Assembly: GCA_019421015.1 (NCBI GenBank)
Contig: JAHZGC010000002.1
Location: 62,001 to 126,000 of the forward strand
Source: Coriobacteriaceae bacterium
Lineage (GTDB): Bacteria; Actinomycetota; Coriobacteriia; Coriobacteriales; UMGS124
Reading direction: 5' to 3'
DNA: 64,000 nt
Part shown: positions 1-8,048 of the stretch, in pieces
Layout: each line of letters starts with the position of its first letter
Position numbering within the stretch: the first letter of the stretch is position 1
Notes under the pieces: model-generated
Told to the model about the DNA's origin: nothing
The model's input: the letters and a program-made list of their open reading frames with translations, nothing else
The model's database searches: none
Position numbers and translations under genes: made by a program

Positions 1-21
1 AAGGAGGGGCCGTGCCCCGTT

Positions 22-888
22 GTGGGGTTGACGCCGCCGGTGCACGTTTTGGTTCCCCACGACGTCCCGCGGTGGCAGACCGATCGCCGCGTTTCGCACC
101 GCGCGCCAGCCCGGGTGCCCGACGGCTCCTTGGTTCGTTTTGAGGACGGCCTGCTTCTGAGCTCGCCCGAGTATCTTTTTCTCCAGGCCGCCATTCAGCT
201 TGATGTGCTCGACCTCGTTTGGCTGGCCTGCGAACTGTGTTCTCTGTATACCATCCATCCCCGGTGCCGGGGTGCGCTGCTGCCCGCTCGGCCCCTTACC
301 ACGCCGCAGCGTCTCGTCGGCTATGTGGAGAAGGCCTGCGAGCTGGGAGCTTATGGGGCAAAGAAGGCCTTGCGCGCCGCAGGCTATGCGTTGGGACATG
401 CCGCCTCTCGCCGCGAGGTTGCGTTGGCGCTGTTGGCGACGCTGCCCCGGTCGATGGGTGGGCGGGCGATCCCAAAGCCGCAGCTCAACTACGACATCAA
501 GATCGACGGTCGGCTGGGGGCAATCCACAATTGGCGGTCGTTTGACGTCGACGCCTGCTGGCCCAACGAGAAGGTCGTGCTTGAGTACGACAGCGACACG
601 CACCATCTGAAGGGTTGGCGCAGGGCGCGCGACAACGACAAGCGGGAGGCCCTGCGGACGATGGGCTACCGGGTGGTCGAGGTGTCGACGCAGCAGTTCG
701 ACTCCTTGGTGATGGTCGACGATTCCCTGTTGCGCCTGTGCAACTATCTGGGCGTTCGCAACCGGGCCGGCGAGTCTCGCTACGATTGGCAGCAGCGGCG
801 CTCTGACCTGCGGCGGCGTCTCTACCGGCTGGACGAGCGGGGGATCGAGTGGTCGCCCACGGGCAGGCGCCGCTCCGGTTCTGCGTAG
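22..888 (+). CDS. Endonuclease-fold protein with Vsr/DUF559-like C-terminus (start uncertain)
   Basis: A 288-residue protein if it begins at the GTG at 22. The reading frame stays open to the window edge, so the true start may lie upstream; an AAGGAGG at 1-7 is rather far (14 nt) from this GTG. The N-terminal two-thirds is not recognised. Residues about 160-240 resemble the Vsr/DUF559 branch of the PD-(D/E)xK nucleases: a FDVDACWP stretch, then VLEYDSDTHH, a basic RARDNDKREALR helix and a GYRVVEV strand. Proteins of this build occur as putative endonucleases or abortive-infection-type effectors in Actinobacteria; that role is inferred. It ends just before an inverted-repeat element and a decayed toxin-antitoxin module, which fits a small accessory region. 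Confidence 0.6.
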   Translation: MGLTPPVHVLVPHDVPRWQTDRRVSHRAPARVPDGSLVRFEDGLLLSSPEYLFLQAAIQLDVLDLVWLACELCSLYTIHPRCRGALLPARPLTTPQRLVGYVEKACELGAYGAKKALRAAGYALGHAASRREVALALLATLPRSMGGRAIPKPQLNYDIKIDGRLGAIHNWRSFDVDACWPNEKVVLEYDSDTHHLKGWRRARDNDKREALRTMGYRVVEVSTQQFDSLVMVDDSLLRLCNYLGVRNRAGESRYDWQQRRSDLRRRLYRLDERGIEWSPTGRRRSGSA

Positions 889-947
889 GGCGCAGGGCCG
901 GGAAGCCTAAAACCGGCAGGCCGCGAGACCGAGAAGCTGCGAAACCC

Positions 948-1160
948 GAGATGCCTCCGCATAATCAAGGTTCTGGATAGGCGGAGGTGGGCGCCGTGCG
1001 CTACCCGATGGCCCGCCTTCGCTCTCGTGCGATTTCGGCCCCAGCAAAATCGCAGTTCAGGAGGGTCATTGCCTGCGGGACCTCCCTGCGTTGCGGGCAT
1101 CCGGGGACATCGGGGCGCTCGCGGGCCTATCCAGAACCCTCATTCCGCGGCGCTATCTGC
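948..1160. repeat. Inverted-repeat element, family 1, copy a
   Basis: About 213 bp bounded by imperfect ~35-bp inverted ends. The left end (948-982) runs GAGATGCCTCCGC to TTCTGGATAGGC. The right end (1125-1160) begins GCCTATCCAGAACCCTCATT and ends in GCGCTATCTGC. Between them sits a core reading AAAATCGCAGTTCAGGAGGG (about 1045-1065). Four other copies (2312, 12413, 16914, 59883) share ends and length, and copy b is almost identical in its right half. No transposase is encoded. It could be a MITE, a large REP-like hairpin or a structured RNA. The rest of the 889-1338 gap holds no gene that I can support. Confidence 0.8.
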
Positions 1161-1338
1161 CCTTGGGGCTATCCGCCTGTAAGACTGCCGGGCAATCGGG
1201 CGTCCGTCGGGGATGACAATTCGTGCGTGCGCCGGCAATGCCCATGGGTATGCTCTAGTAGTATGACAGGTGATGTACAATTGCATCTTACATTATGCCC
1301 ATCACCAGTCGCGTTGCCAGCTTGTAGAGGAGGCTCAT

Positions 1339-1866
1339 GTGGCCCAGGCGGTTCTGAGCGTGCGCATGGACGAAGAGACCAAGCGCGCCTTTGTGGACTT
1401 CTGCGATCAGATTGGCATGAGCGTGTCGACAGCAATCAACATGTTTGCTCGCCAAACGCTTAGGGAGCAGCGGCTGCCGTTCATCCCTTCGCTTAGCATG
1501 CCCAACACCCCCGCCGCTTTCGATTCCGGCCCTGGTTTTGGCAGTCCAACCGAGATTCCCGTTGCGCTTAGCCGTCTTGATATAGCGAAGGCGGTGGAAC
1601 GGGCGGCCGCGCCCTTTGTTGCCATCGATCGCGTCGTCCTGTTCGGATCCCATGCACGTGGGGACGCGCGCCCCGACAGCGACATCGACCTGCGCATCGT
1701 TCGTGCAACGGCGGCCGTTCTCACCTGCGCGAACATTGCGGCTTTTAGCGAGGCCGTTGGGGTGGAGACGGGCAGGAGGGTCGATGTGGTCTCCGCGCGT
1801 GTCATCAAAGACGAAGCGTTGGCGGCCGCCATTGAGCGAGAGGGCGTCGTGGTCTATGAGCGCTAA
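1339..1866 (+). CDS. RelB/DinJ antitoxin domain fused to MntA-type nucleotidyltransferase
   Basis: The GTG at 1339 is preferred because GAGGAGG lies 5 nt upstream (1327-1333); an upstream in-frame ATG at 1270 has no such site. The protein has 175 residues. Residues 1-52 look like a RelB/DinJ ribbon-helix-helix antitoxin: a beta strand AVLSVRMDEE, then MSVSTAINMFARQTL and the typical LPFIP ending. Residues 80-175 are a minimal nucleotidyltransferase with GSHARGD (103-109), the SDIDL Asp pair (D115, D117) and a third acidic residue in RRVDVVS (D149). MntA proteins are antitoxins that AMPylate the HepT toxin. Here the DNA-binding and enzymatic antitoxin functions are joined, perhaps giving autoregulation. 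Its stop codon overlaps the start of the hepT remnant (ATGAGCGCTAAG), the usual coupling of such pairs. Confidence 0.8.
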   Translation: MAQAVLSVRMDEETKRAFVDFCDQIGMSVSTAINMFARQTLREQRLPFIPSLSMPNTPAAFDSGPGFGSPTEIPVALSRLDIAKAVERAAAPFVAIDRVVLFGSHARGDARPDSDIDLRIVRATAAVLTCANIAAFSEAVGVETGRRVDVVSARVIKDEALAAAIEREGVVVYER

Positions 1867-2238
1867 GGGTACGGATATCAAACGTGTCAGGGAACTGTAT
1901 GCCGTCATCCAAGAAACCAAGGAGCGGCTGGCCCATCTGAACCTCACCAAGGAAGACTTCTTGAGCGATGAGACCGTCGGAGGCCGCTTGGCGGCGGATG
2001 GCCTGCTCATGTGTGTTTTAGGGCTACCGAAGAGGCCGGGGCCATGTCGCAGGAGACGCGGGAGGCGTATCCGTCTATCTACTGGGCCGGCATAAAGAGC
2101 ATGCGCAACATTTTGGCTCACGACTACGGGGCCGCCGATCGGGAGGCTATCTGGGACAGCATCGAGTGAGACTTTCCCGAGCTTGAAGAGTTTTGCATAG
2201 CGTACTGCGAGGATCACGGGGAATCGGTGGAGGGGTAG
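1856..2238 (+). pseudogene. hepT toxin remnant, frameshifted and nonsense-mutated
   Basis: Translation from ATG 1856 begins as a HepT helical protein (DIKRVRELYAVIQETKERL, then GGRLAADGLLMCV). It loses frame at a T run (2016-2019), where one missing T would restore VFRATEEAGAMS. The second frame then gives PSIYWAGIKSMRNILAHDY, with the RX4HXY toxin motif intact, but meets an in-frame TGA at 2167-2169. Beyond that stop the same frame continues with DFPELEEFCIAYCEDHG to a TAG at 2236. Both lesions are visible in the DNA, and a functional toxin is unlikely. The antitoxin gene upstream is intact, which suggests relaxed selection after toxin loss or domestication of the fusion antitoxin. Confidence 0.85.
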
Positions 2239-2311
2239 CGACGGGGAGCGCGACAATGGTGGTCGCAAGATGTGCTACGGACTGATCGGTTTTCAGCAAG
2301 CTGAGAAGTCC

Positions 2312-2519
2312 GAGATGCTTCCGCGGAATTGGGGTTCTGGATAGGCGGGTGGGGGTGCTTTGCGCGCCATGGCGGGTCATCTTTGCCTCGCGGGTCCAGG
2401 TCTAGTAAAACCGCAGTTCAGGAGGGTCATTGCCTGGGGGCCTCCCTGTGCTGCGGGCTCGTGGGGACATCGGGGCGCTCGCGGGCCTATCCAGAACCCT
2501 CATTCCGCGGCGCTATCTC
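2312..2519. repeat. Inverted-repeat element, family 1, copy b
   Basis: About 208 bp with the same ends as copy a: left GAGATGCTTCCGCGGAATTG to GGATAGGC (2312-2346), right GCCTATCCAGAACCCTCATT to GCGCTATCTC (2485-2519). The core TAAAACCGCAGTTCAGGAGG lies near 2405-2430. Copies a and b bracket the mntA/hepT module in the same orientation and are nearly identical over their right ~110 bp, so recombination between them could delete or duplicate the module. The remaining 2520-2762 stretch contains no feature that I recognise beyond the leader of the next gene. Confidence 0.8.
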
Positions 2520-2762
2520 CCGATTCAATGATAATCAAAAGCACAAGTTAGCCTGTCCCGCCCGTGTTGCCCTCATTTAGACAATCGACCCCCGTTTGTC
2601 GCGGGTTTGGGTGTTGCGTCCCCACGCAGGGTACAAGCTCCCCCAAGGCCCCGGTATCCGCGCCGCGCCTACGTCCCGCCCGTGCGTGCTTGCCGGGCGG
2701 CGCTTCCCTTGAGTGCGCGGGCTTCTCGGGCCGGACAACCCGCGTCATGCAAAGGAGTCCAC

Positions 2763-4670
2763 ATGATGGAGAACATCACGCGTCGCACGTTCGTCGCCGG
2801 GGCATCTGCCTTGGCCGCCACCGCCGCCGCAGAGGGAGCCGCCTCCGCCTTGGCCGATGCTGCCAAGGCTGATGACGACGCCAAACCCGCCGACGGCGCC
2901 CTGCCTGCCGATGGCGTCTACGTCGAGGAGGTCGAGGGCCGCAACGGCCTCGTGACCGTCGAGGTCACCTTCGGCAACGGCCAGATCGTCTCGGTGGTGG
3001 TCGTGGACCAGCAGGAGACCGAGGTTTTCACGGCCGACGCCATCCCGCAGCTGTGCCAGGAGATCGTGGCCGCCCAGTCGTTTGGCATCGACGGCGTCTC
3101 GGGCGCGACCTTCACGAGCGCGGCTATTCTTACCGCCGTGCGCCAGGCCATCGTGGATGCCGGCGGCGACCCCGAGCAGTTCAACAAGCCCAGCCAGGTC
3201 GAAAAGGGCACCGACGAGACCGTCGACGTCGACGTGGCCGTGGTGGGCGCCGGCATGAGCGGCATCCTGACCGCCGCCCGCGCCGCCGAGGCCGGGGCCA
3301 CCGTGGCCCTGGTCGAGAAGGTGCGCCTCATCGGCGGCTGCTCGCTCATGAGCTTCATGAGCGCCATGTACGCGCCCGAAGACGCCAGCACCACCATGGT
3401 GCAGTGGGTTACCAACCAGATGTACCTGGCCGACCCCTCGCTGGTCTTTACCTATGTGCAGAACACCACGCCGGCCGTGCAGTGGCTGGCCGGGGCCACG
3501 CAGACCAGCATGTTCCCGTACCTCTCCGACCCCAACTCGATGTTCCCCACCATGCTCGAACCCTATATGGACCGCCCGACCACCTACAGCGAGCTCATGG
3601 ACTCCACGGTGCTGGCCAACGGCGGCCAGGTCTACACCGACACCTGCGCCACGGCGCTTATCCACGACGACGCGGGCGTGCACGGCGTGACCTGCACCCG
3701 CAAGGACGGCTCGACCCTCACGGTGAACGCCAAGGCCACGGTCATCGCCACCGGCGGCCTGGGCGGCGACACCGCGTGGCTCAAGGACCTGACCGGCTAC
3801 GACGTGGTCTGCGGCTGCCTGACCCAGGACGTGGGCGAGGGCATGAAGATGGCCTGGGACGCCGGCTCTGAGCAGCCCAAGAACCTGGGCGGCATGATGC
3901 TCCACCAGACGCTCGCCCTGGCCAAGCTGCGCGGGTATCCCTTCTTCCAGCAGCAGATGCCCATGATCTGCGGCTACGTGCCGAGCTTCCTCGACGTGAA
4001 CACCGCCGGCGTGCGCTTCCGCAACGAGGACTGGGTCAACGTGGCCACGGCGGCCTCGAACGGGGGCGCCTTTGCGGGCGGCGTGACCTACGCCATGATG
4101 GACCAGGCCATGGTGGACGCCCTGGTGAGCGGCGGCACGGCGGCCATCGGCTTTGCCGACTCGCCCGGTATGCCCCCCGAGTACAAGCCTGACTTCGCGC
4201 CCGACACCCCCTGGGAGAACTTCCAGCAGGTGCTCGACGACTGTGTGGCCCACGGTGACGGCTGGGCCTACAAGGGCGACACCGTCGAGGACCTGGCTGC
4301 GGCCGCCGGTATGGACGCCGCCGTGCTCCAGGCCACCCTCGACCAGTACAACGGCTACTGCGCCGACGGCGTTGACGCCCTCTTTGGCAAGGACCCGGCG
4401 CACCTCGTGGCCATCCAGACCGCCCCGTTCTACCTGGTGGGCATCACCTACAACCAGCTGGGCACCGTGGGCGGCGTCAACGTGAACAGCCAGTTCCAGG
4501 CCCTCGACGTCAACCGCAAGGCCATTCCCGGCCTCTACTCGGTGGGCTCCGACGCCTACGGAACCTGCTGGAACCGCAACTACTACGGCCAGGGCGATGG
4601 CGTGGGATTCGCGCTGGTGTCGGGCTATGTGGCCGGACCGATTGTGGCCCAGTATGCTCTGGGTGCGTAG
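2763..4670 (+). CDS. Tat-exported FMN-binding/FAD-dependent reductase (fumarate/urocanate reductase type)
   Basis: The start at ATG 2763 is chosen because AAGGAG lies 5 nt upstream and a twin-arginine signal follows directly (TRRTFVAGAS, residues 6-15). The ORF could be read from further upstream but would bury the signal. The protein has 635 residues. Residues about 50-130 form an FMN-bind domain with the ApbE flavinylation motif D110-GVSGAT, Thr116 being the likely FMN acceptor. The FAD Rossmann motif VVGAGMSG is at 161-168, followed by the FAD_binding_2 body and a C-terminal GQGDGVGFALVSG segment. The expected role is outside the membrane, taking electrons from a membrane donor to FMN, then FAD, then an organic acceptor. 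The substrate is unknown. No regulator gene adjoins it, and a terminator follows directly. Confidence 0.85.
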   Translation: MMENITRRTFVAGASALAATAAAEGAASALADAAKADDDAKPADGALPADGVYVEEVEGRNGLVTVEVTFGNGQIVSVVVVDQQETEVFTADAIPQLCQEIVAAQSFGIDGVSGATFTSAAILTAVRQAIVDAGGDPEQFNKPSQVEKGTDETVDVDVAVVGAGMSGILTAARAAEAGATVALVEKVRLIGGCSLMSFMSAMYAPEDASTTMVQWVTNQMYLADPSLVFTYVQNTTPAVQWLAGATQTSMFPYLSDPNSMFPTMLEPYMDRPTTYSELMDSTVLANGGQVYTDTCATALIHDDAGVHGVTCTRKDGSTLTVNAKATVIATGGLGGDTAWLKDLTGYDVVCGCLTQDVGEGMKMAWDAGSEQPKNLGGMMLHQTLALAKLRGYPFFQQQMPMICGYVPSFLDVNTAGVRFRNEDWVNVATAASNGGAFAGGVTYAMMDQAMVDALVSGGTAAIGFADSPGMPPEYKPDFAPDTPWENFQQVLDDCVAHGDGWAYKGDTVEDLAAAAGMDAAVLQATLDQYNGYCADGVDALFGKDPAHLVAIQTAPFYLVGITYNQLGTVGGVNVNSQFQALDVNRKAIPGLYSVGSDAYGTCWNRNYYGQGDGVGFALVSGYVAGPIVAQYALGA

Positions 4671-4692
4671 GTAGCTGAACCCGAGGGATGGG

Positions 4693-4732
4693 AAACCCCG
4701 CTTGCCGCGTGATGGGCGAGCGGGGTTTTCTT
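4693..4732 (+). terminator. Rho-independent terminator
   Basis: Stem AACCCCGCTTGCC pairing with GGGCGAGCGGGGTT across a short loop, followed by TTTCTTT. It sits 22 nt after the stop of the FMN/FAD reductase. Confidence 0.8.
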
Positions 4733-4860
4733 TGGGGTGGGGCCGCTCACTGCTTCGGTTAATCGCTTATGGGGCGATGCTGCTGCCCGATGTAACCGCC
4801 CAATTTTCATCAAATTTAGAAATTAATACGAGCTTTTTTGCCCCGATTGCCCCCAAAGGG

Positions 4861-5027
4861 CATCATGTGAGGGTTGTGTGCGACCTTCGGGGGCCGCCGC
4901 GCTCGAGGGTCGGAGTCTGGGCGGAAGCGACACCTGCATGACCTGCGGTTTTAGTAGTTTGATACCTATGCCCCTCTTTGCTTTTGTCCGATTGGCCTTT
5001 GCGGGTCGCGCACAACCCTCACATGAT
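4861..5027. repeat. Inverted-repeat element with family-1-like core but different ends
   Basis: Left arm CATCATGTGAGGGTTGTGTG, continuing CGACC (4861-4885), pairs with the right arm ending in ACAACCCTCACATGATG (5003-5027) with one mismatch over 25 bp. The middle carries TGACCTGCGGTTTTA (4939-4953), which is the reverse complement of the family-1 core (TAAAACCGCAGGTCA), although the arms are unrelated to family 1. No ORF is credible inside. The rest of the 4671-5186 gap holds only two terminators and AT-richer DNA around 4800-4850. Confidence 0.75.
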
Positions 5028-5109
5028 GCCGCTGGAGGGGCTTCGGGGGAGAATTTTGGTGCTGCGAGTGGGTGTTTGCGTCCCGTTCCGGTCGGACCGC
5101 CCTTAACCG

Positions 5110-5147
5110 AGAAACCCCGGAAGTCGCACGGGACCTCCGGGGTTTCT
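5110..5147 (-). terminator. Terminator for the leftward flavoprotein gene
   Basis: AGAAACCCCGGA and TCCGGGGTTTCT form a 12-bp stem about 40 nt beyond the stop of the minus-strand gene 5187-6743. It is symmetrical enough to act in both directions. Confidence 0.65.
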
Positions 5148-5186
5148 TCGCCATGGGGGAATGGGCTTTGGGCTTGCGCGCGGGGC

Positions 5187-6743
5187 CTACTCCCAGGCCT
5201 CCGCGGCCGCAGCGGCGCGGCCGGCGATGCGGCCCAGGGTGAAGCAGCTTGTGCACGACCAGCCGGTGTAGCACGACCACTCCACGACCTCGCCGCCGGC
5301 GTACAGGCCGGGAATGGCCTCGAAGAACTCGGTGTTGTCGCTCGGCTTGAGATCGTTGACCACGCCCACCTGCTTGGCGCGCAGCACGACGCCGTCGAGG
5401 TTGGCCTTGAGGCCGCCCGTGGTCATGACGATCGAGGGGGCGAGCTTCAGGGCGTGGAAGGGACCGGTTTCTACGGCGTTGATCGGGAAGTTCGAGGTCC
5501 TCTCGCCATAAACAGGGTCCACGAGCTCGCCGGCGTTGGCGCACATCTCGGCCGCCGAGGCCTCGAGGTTGGCGGCGTCCACGCCCATGAGCGAGGCAAG
5601 CTCCTCAAGGGTGTCGGCGTTCACAAAGTCGTCGTCGGTCATGCCGTAGCTCGCCTTGTTGAGCTCGTAGTACTGGGAGGTCTCGTCGCTGCCGTCGCAG
5701 ACGAACCACAGGTAGTCCTCGGACTGCAGGCCAAACTGGCGCTGGAACTCGTCGATAAGGTCGTTGTTGGCGTAGGAGGCGCCGTCGTTGATGCAGCGCT
5801 TGCCGCTCTGATCCACGATCATGCCGCGATAGAGCAGGTCGGCCGCCACGTTCTTGCCGGTGTTGTACTGGCTGTTGGCGAGCAAGAAGCCGCCGTCCTG
5901 GGTACGCACGGGGATGGCGCCCAGCGCCATGGCCATGACCAGGCCGTCGCCCGTGGAGGTCTCGCGCCCACACCCCGCAACGCCGCGCCACTGCTCGGCG
6001 AACATGCCGATGAGCTTGCTGTTGGCGGTGTAGGCGCCGGTGCACAGGACCACGCCCTTCTTGGCCTTGACCAGCACGTCTTCGCCGTCGCGGCTGGCGC
6101 GCACGCCGATCACGCGGCCGTCCGCGTTGGTCACAAGCTCGATGGCGCGGGTGTCGAGCAGCAGCTCGGCGCCGCACGACTCGAAGTAGTTGGTCATCGG
6201 CTCGCGGAAGCCCGCGCCGCCCACGATGTCGCCGTAAGCGGCCTGGAAGAAGATGTCGTACTGGCTGTAGTGGGCCTGCACGTCGGCGCGCTGCCACTCC
6301 ACGCCGCACTCGGCCATGAAGTCGATATTGGAGCCGCAGTTCTTAAAGACGTACTCCACCACGTCGTGGGGCGGCAGGCCATGGGGGTTCTGGCCGCGGG
6401 CGATGTACTCGTCGTAGACCTCGTCGGCCGTGGCGGTCACGCCCATGGAGCGGGTGTAGTCGGTGTCGTAGCCGGGGAGAAGCCCCTGGCACACAGCCAT
6501 GTCGCCGCCGAAGGCCCCGTTCTTCTCGAGCACGATGACGCTGGCGCCGGCCTCGATGGCCTCCCAGGTGGCGGCCCAGCCGGAGCATCCGCCGCCCACG
6601 ACCACGACGTCTGCCTCGTAGTTCCAGGCGGGGGCGGACTCGGGCTCGCCGGCCAGGGCGGGAGCGGCCACGGCCCCTGCGGCGAGGGCGGTGCAGCCGG
6701 CAACGAGGCTGCGGCGGCTGATGGTGCGGGCGGTGTTTTCCAT
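5187..6743 (-). CDS. Tat-exported FAD-dependent reductase
   Basis: The protein has 518 residues with a twin-arginine signal at the N-terminus (ISRRSLVAGCTALAAGA) and AxA-type cleavage near residue 30. A mature FAD domain starts with ADVVVVGGGCSGWAATWEA (about 44-63) and EKNGAFGGD. The body is of the fumarate reductase/FAD_binding_2 family (CTGAYTANSKLIG, then GGLKANLDG and GLYAGGEVVEW near the end). It has no FMN-bind domain, so it would need a separate electron donor. It is transcribed divergently from a LysR gene, the normal arrangement for a regulator and its target. The substrate cannot be read from the sequence. A C-terminal segment ending AAEAWE recurs in several paralogues here. Confidence 0.85.
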   Translation of the reverse strand: MENTARTISRRSLVAGCTALAAGAVAAPALAGEPESAPAWNYEADVVVVGGGCSGWAATWEAIEAGASVIVLEKNGAFGGDMAVCQGLLPGYDTDYTRSMGVTATADEVYDEYIARGQNPHGLPPHDVVEYVFKNCGSNIDFMAECGVEWQRADVQAHYSQYDIFFQAAYGDIVGGAGFREPMTNYFESCGAELLLDTRAIELVTNADGRVIGVRASRDGEDVLVKAKKGVVLCTGAYTANSKLIGMFAEQWRGVAGCGRETSTGDGLVMAMALGAIPVRTQDGGFLLANSQYNTGKNVAADLLYRGMIVDQSGKRCINDGASYANNDLIDEFQRQFGLQSEDYLWFVCDGSDETSQYYELNKASYGMTDDDFVNADTLEELASLMGVDAANLEASAAEMCANAGELVDPVYGERTSNFPINAVETGPFHALKLAPSIVMTTGGLKANLDGVVLRAKQVGVVNDLKPSDNTEFFEAIPGLYAGGEVVEWSCYTGWSCTSCFTLGRIAGRAAAAAEAWE

Positions 6744-6797
6744 GGGTTCCCCTTTCGTTGGGCCAAGGCCCCTCCTTGGCTGCTTTGGAGCGGCCCT

Positions 6798-6975
6798 AGA
6801 TTAGAACCGCGTGGCCGGAAGGTAGAAATGAGACTTTTGCAACGGGATATACGCAGGTAGATGTGGATATTGCAGGATGCGGAACGGAGTTATCCGGCGG
6901 ATGGATGGAATGGGGCCTAGGTGCGCTAGGCCGCCCGCGCTCTTCTCCCCGCGGTTCTCCCAAATGCTCTAGACT
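6798..6975. promoter_or_regulatory. Divergent promoter region of flavoprotein and LysR genes
   Basis: The 295-bp gap between the two start codons contains a leftward -10 candidate TAATCT (complement of 6798-6803) about 55 nt from the flavoprotein start. It also holds a rightward -10 candidate TAGACT (6970-6975) about 64 nt before the LysR start, in the context AAATGCTC that also precedes the promoter at 20462. The -35 boxes are not convincing. A LysR operator is expected here but I could not fix one. Confidence 0.35.
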
Positions 6976-7038
6976 TGTCGTAGGGCACCGGGGGTACAAC
7001 GGAGGCGGCGCCGCCATCAGGCGCGAGGGGAGAGGCCC

Positions 7039-7998
7039 ATGGACATGTCGGTCCTGCACGACTTTGCCGTTCTGGCCGAGCGGCTCAACTATGCGGCCGC
7101 GGCGCGCGAGCTCAGCATGGCGCAGTCGACCCTGAGCCGCCACATCTCCGACCTCGAGCGGGAGCTGGGGGCCACGCTGTTCTCGCGCGGGGGCAAGCTC
7201 GAGCTCACCCCGTGCGGCCGGGTGCTCCTTGAGGAGACGGGCGAGTTCTTTGCGACCGAGGAGCGCCTTGCGCGCCGGCTTGCCGAGGCCAAGCGCGTGG
7301 CGCGCGGCACGGTGCGCCTCGAGGACTACGTGTTCTCCCAGAGCGTAAAGAACTTCATGCTCCAGGCCGTCTACCGGTTTAAGGAGTCGTACCCGGGGGT
7401 GGCGTTCGAGTTCACGCCGGTCAAGCTGGGCCGGCCCATCGCCGACGCTTTGGAGGCGGGAGAATTCGACGTGGGGGTGCTGGTCCATTGCGGCGCGGGG
7501 GAGCCGGAGTTTGTCGAGCGCGACCAGTTTAGGGTCATACCGCTGTGGCACGAGCGCTCCCGCATGGGCGTTTACCTGCGCAAAGATGAGCTGCCCGACG
7601 ACGAGGCGGCGGGGGCGGCCCGGGATGGCCTGGGCATCGACGTGTTCAGGCGCCTGCCCATCGTGTTGCCGCTGCGCCCCGAGTACGCCAACTTCAAGGC
7701 CGACATGACGGCCCTGTGCGAGGCCCACGGGTTCACGCCGACCTTTCGCCTGCTCGAGATGAAGTCGTTCGAGACCCTGGCCATGCTCGACATGCGGGGG
7801 TGCGCCCAGGTGGTGCTCGAGTACGACATGCGCGACTCGTCGTCGCTGTTCCGGGTCAACTCAGAATGCGGGTTTTATCTGCTCGAACCCGCGTGCTATG
7901 CGACTCCCTACCTGCTCATGTCGCGCGAGCGATCGAATCCGGTGCTCGACGCCTTTGCCGACTGTCTGGAGCGCCTTGAGGACTCGCTGCGGGTGTGA
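7039..7998 (+). CDS. LysR-family transcriptional regulator
   Basis: The protein has 319 residues. ATG 7039 is preceded by GAGGGGAGAGG. The N-terminal winged helix is typical (FAVLAERLNYAAAARELSMAQSTLSRHISDLERELGATLF, about residues 8-46, quoted in part). A substrate-binding domain of periplasmic-binding-protein type follows from about residue 90. Its divergent position relative to the flavoprotein at 5187-6743 suggests that it controls that gene in response to the reductase substrate. The next gene downstream is convergent and belongs to a different module. Confidence 0.85.
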   Translation: MDMSVLHDFAVLAERLNYAAAARELSMAQSTLSRHISDLERELGATLFSRGGKLELTPCGRVLLEETGEFFATEERLARRLAEAKRVARGTVRLEDYVFSQSVKNFMLQAVYRFKESYPGVAFEFTPVKLGRPIADALEAGEFDVGVLVHCGAGEPEFVERDQFRVIPLWHERSRMGVYLRKDELPDDEAAGAARDGLGIDVFRRLPIVLPLRPEYANFKADMTALCEAHGFTPTFRLLEMKSFETLAMLDMRGCAQVVLEYDMRDSSSLFRVNSECGFYLLEPACYATPYLLMSRERSNPVLDAFADCLERLEDSLRV

Positions 7999-8048
7999 GG
8001 GCCGAGATTCTGTGACCTCACGGTTCCGGTGCGCCGTTTGAGCCTGTT

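Noticed and set aside
22..888. Classic Vsr mismatch endonuclease
   Set aside because: It is twice the usual length and lacks the zinc-site pattern; only the general fold resemblance of the C-terminal part is supported.
948..1160. Family-1 elements as integron attC sites
   Set aside because: They are longer, lack the attC core sites and asymmetric boxes, and there is no integrase or cassette array.
2167..2169. In-frame TGA in hepT as a selenocysteine codon
   Set aside because: HepT proteins have no redox role, the gene also carries a frameshift, and no SECIS-like hairpin is evident after the codon.
2745..4403. Long antisense ORF (552 codons) over the first FMN/FAD reductase
   Set aside because: It is rich in His, Val and Gly from reading high-GC codons in reverse, has no start context, and lies fully within a well-supported gene. 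The same holds for 4878-6860, 18426-20381, 24211-25764 and 61958-63931.
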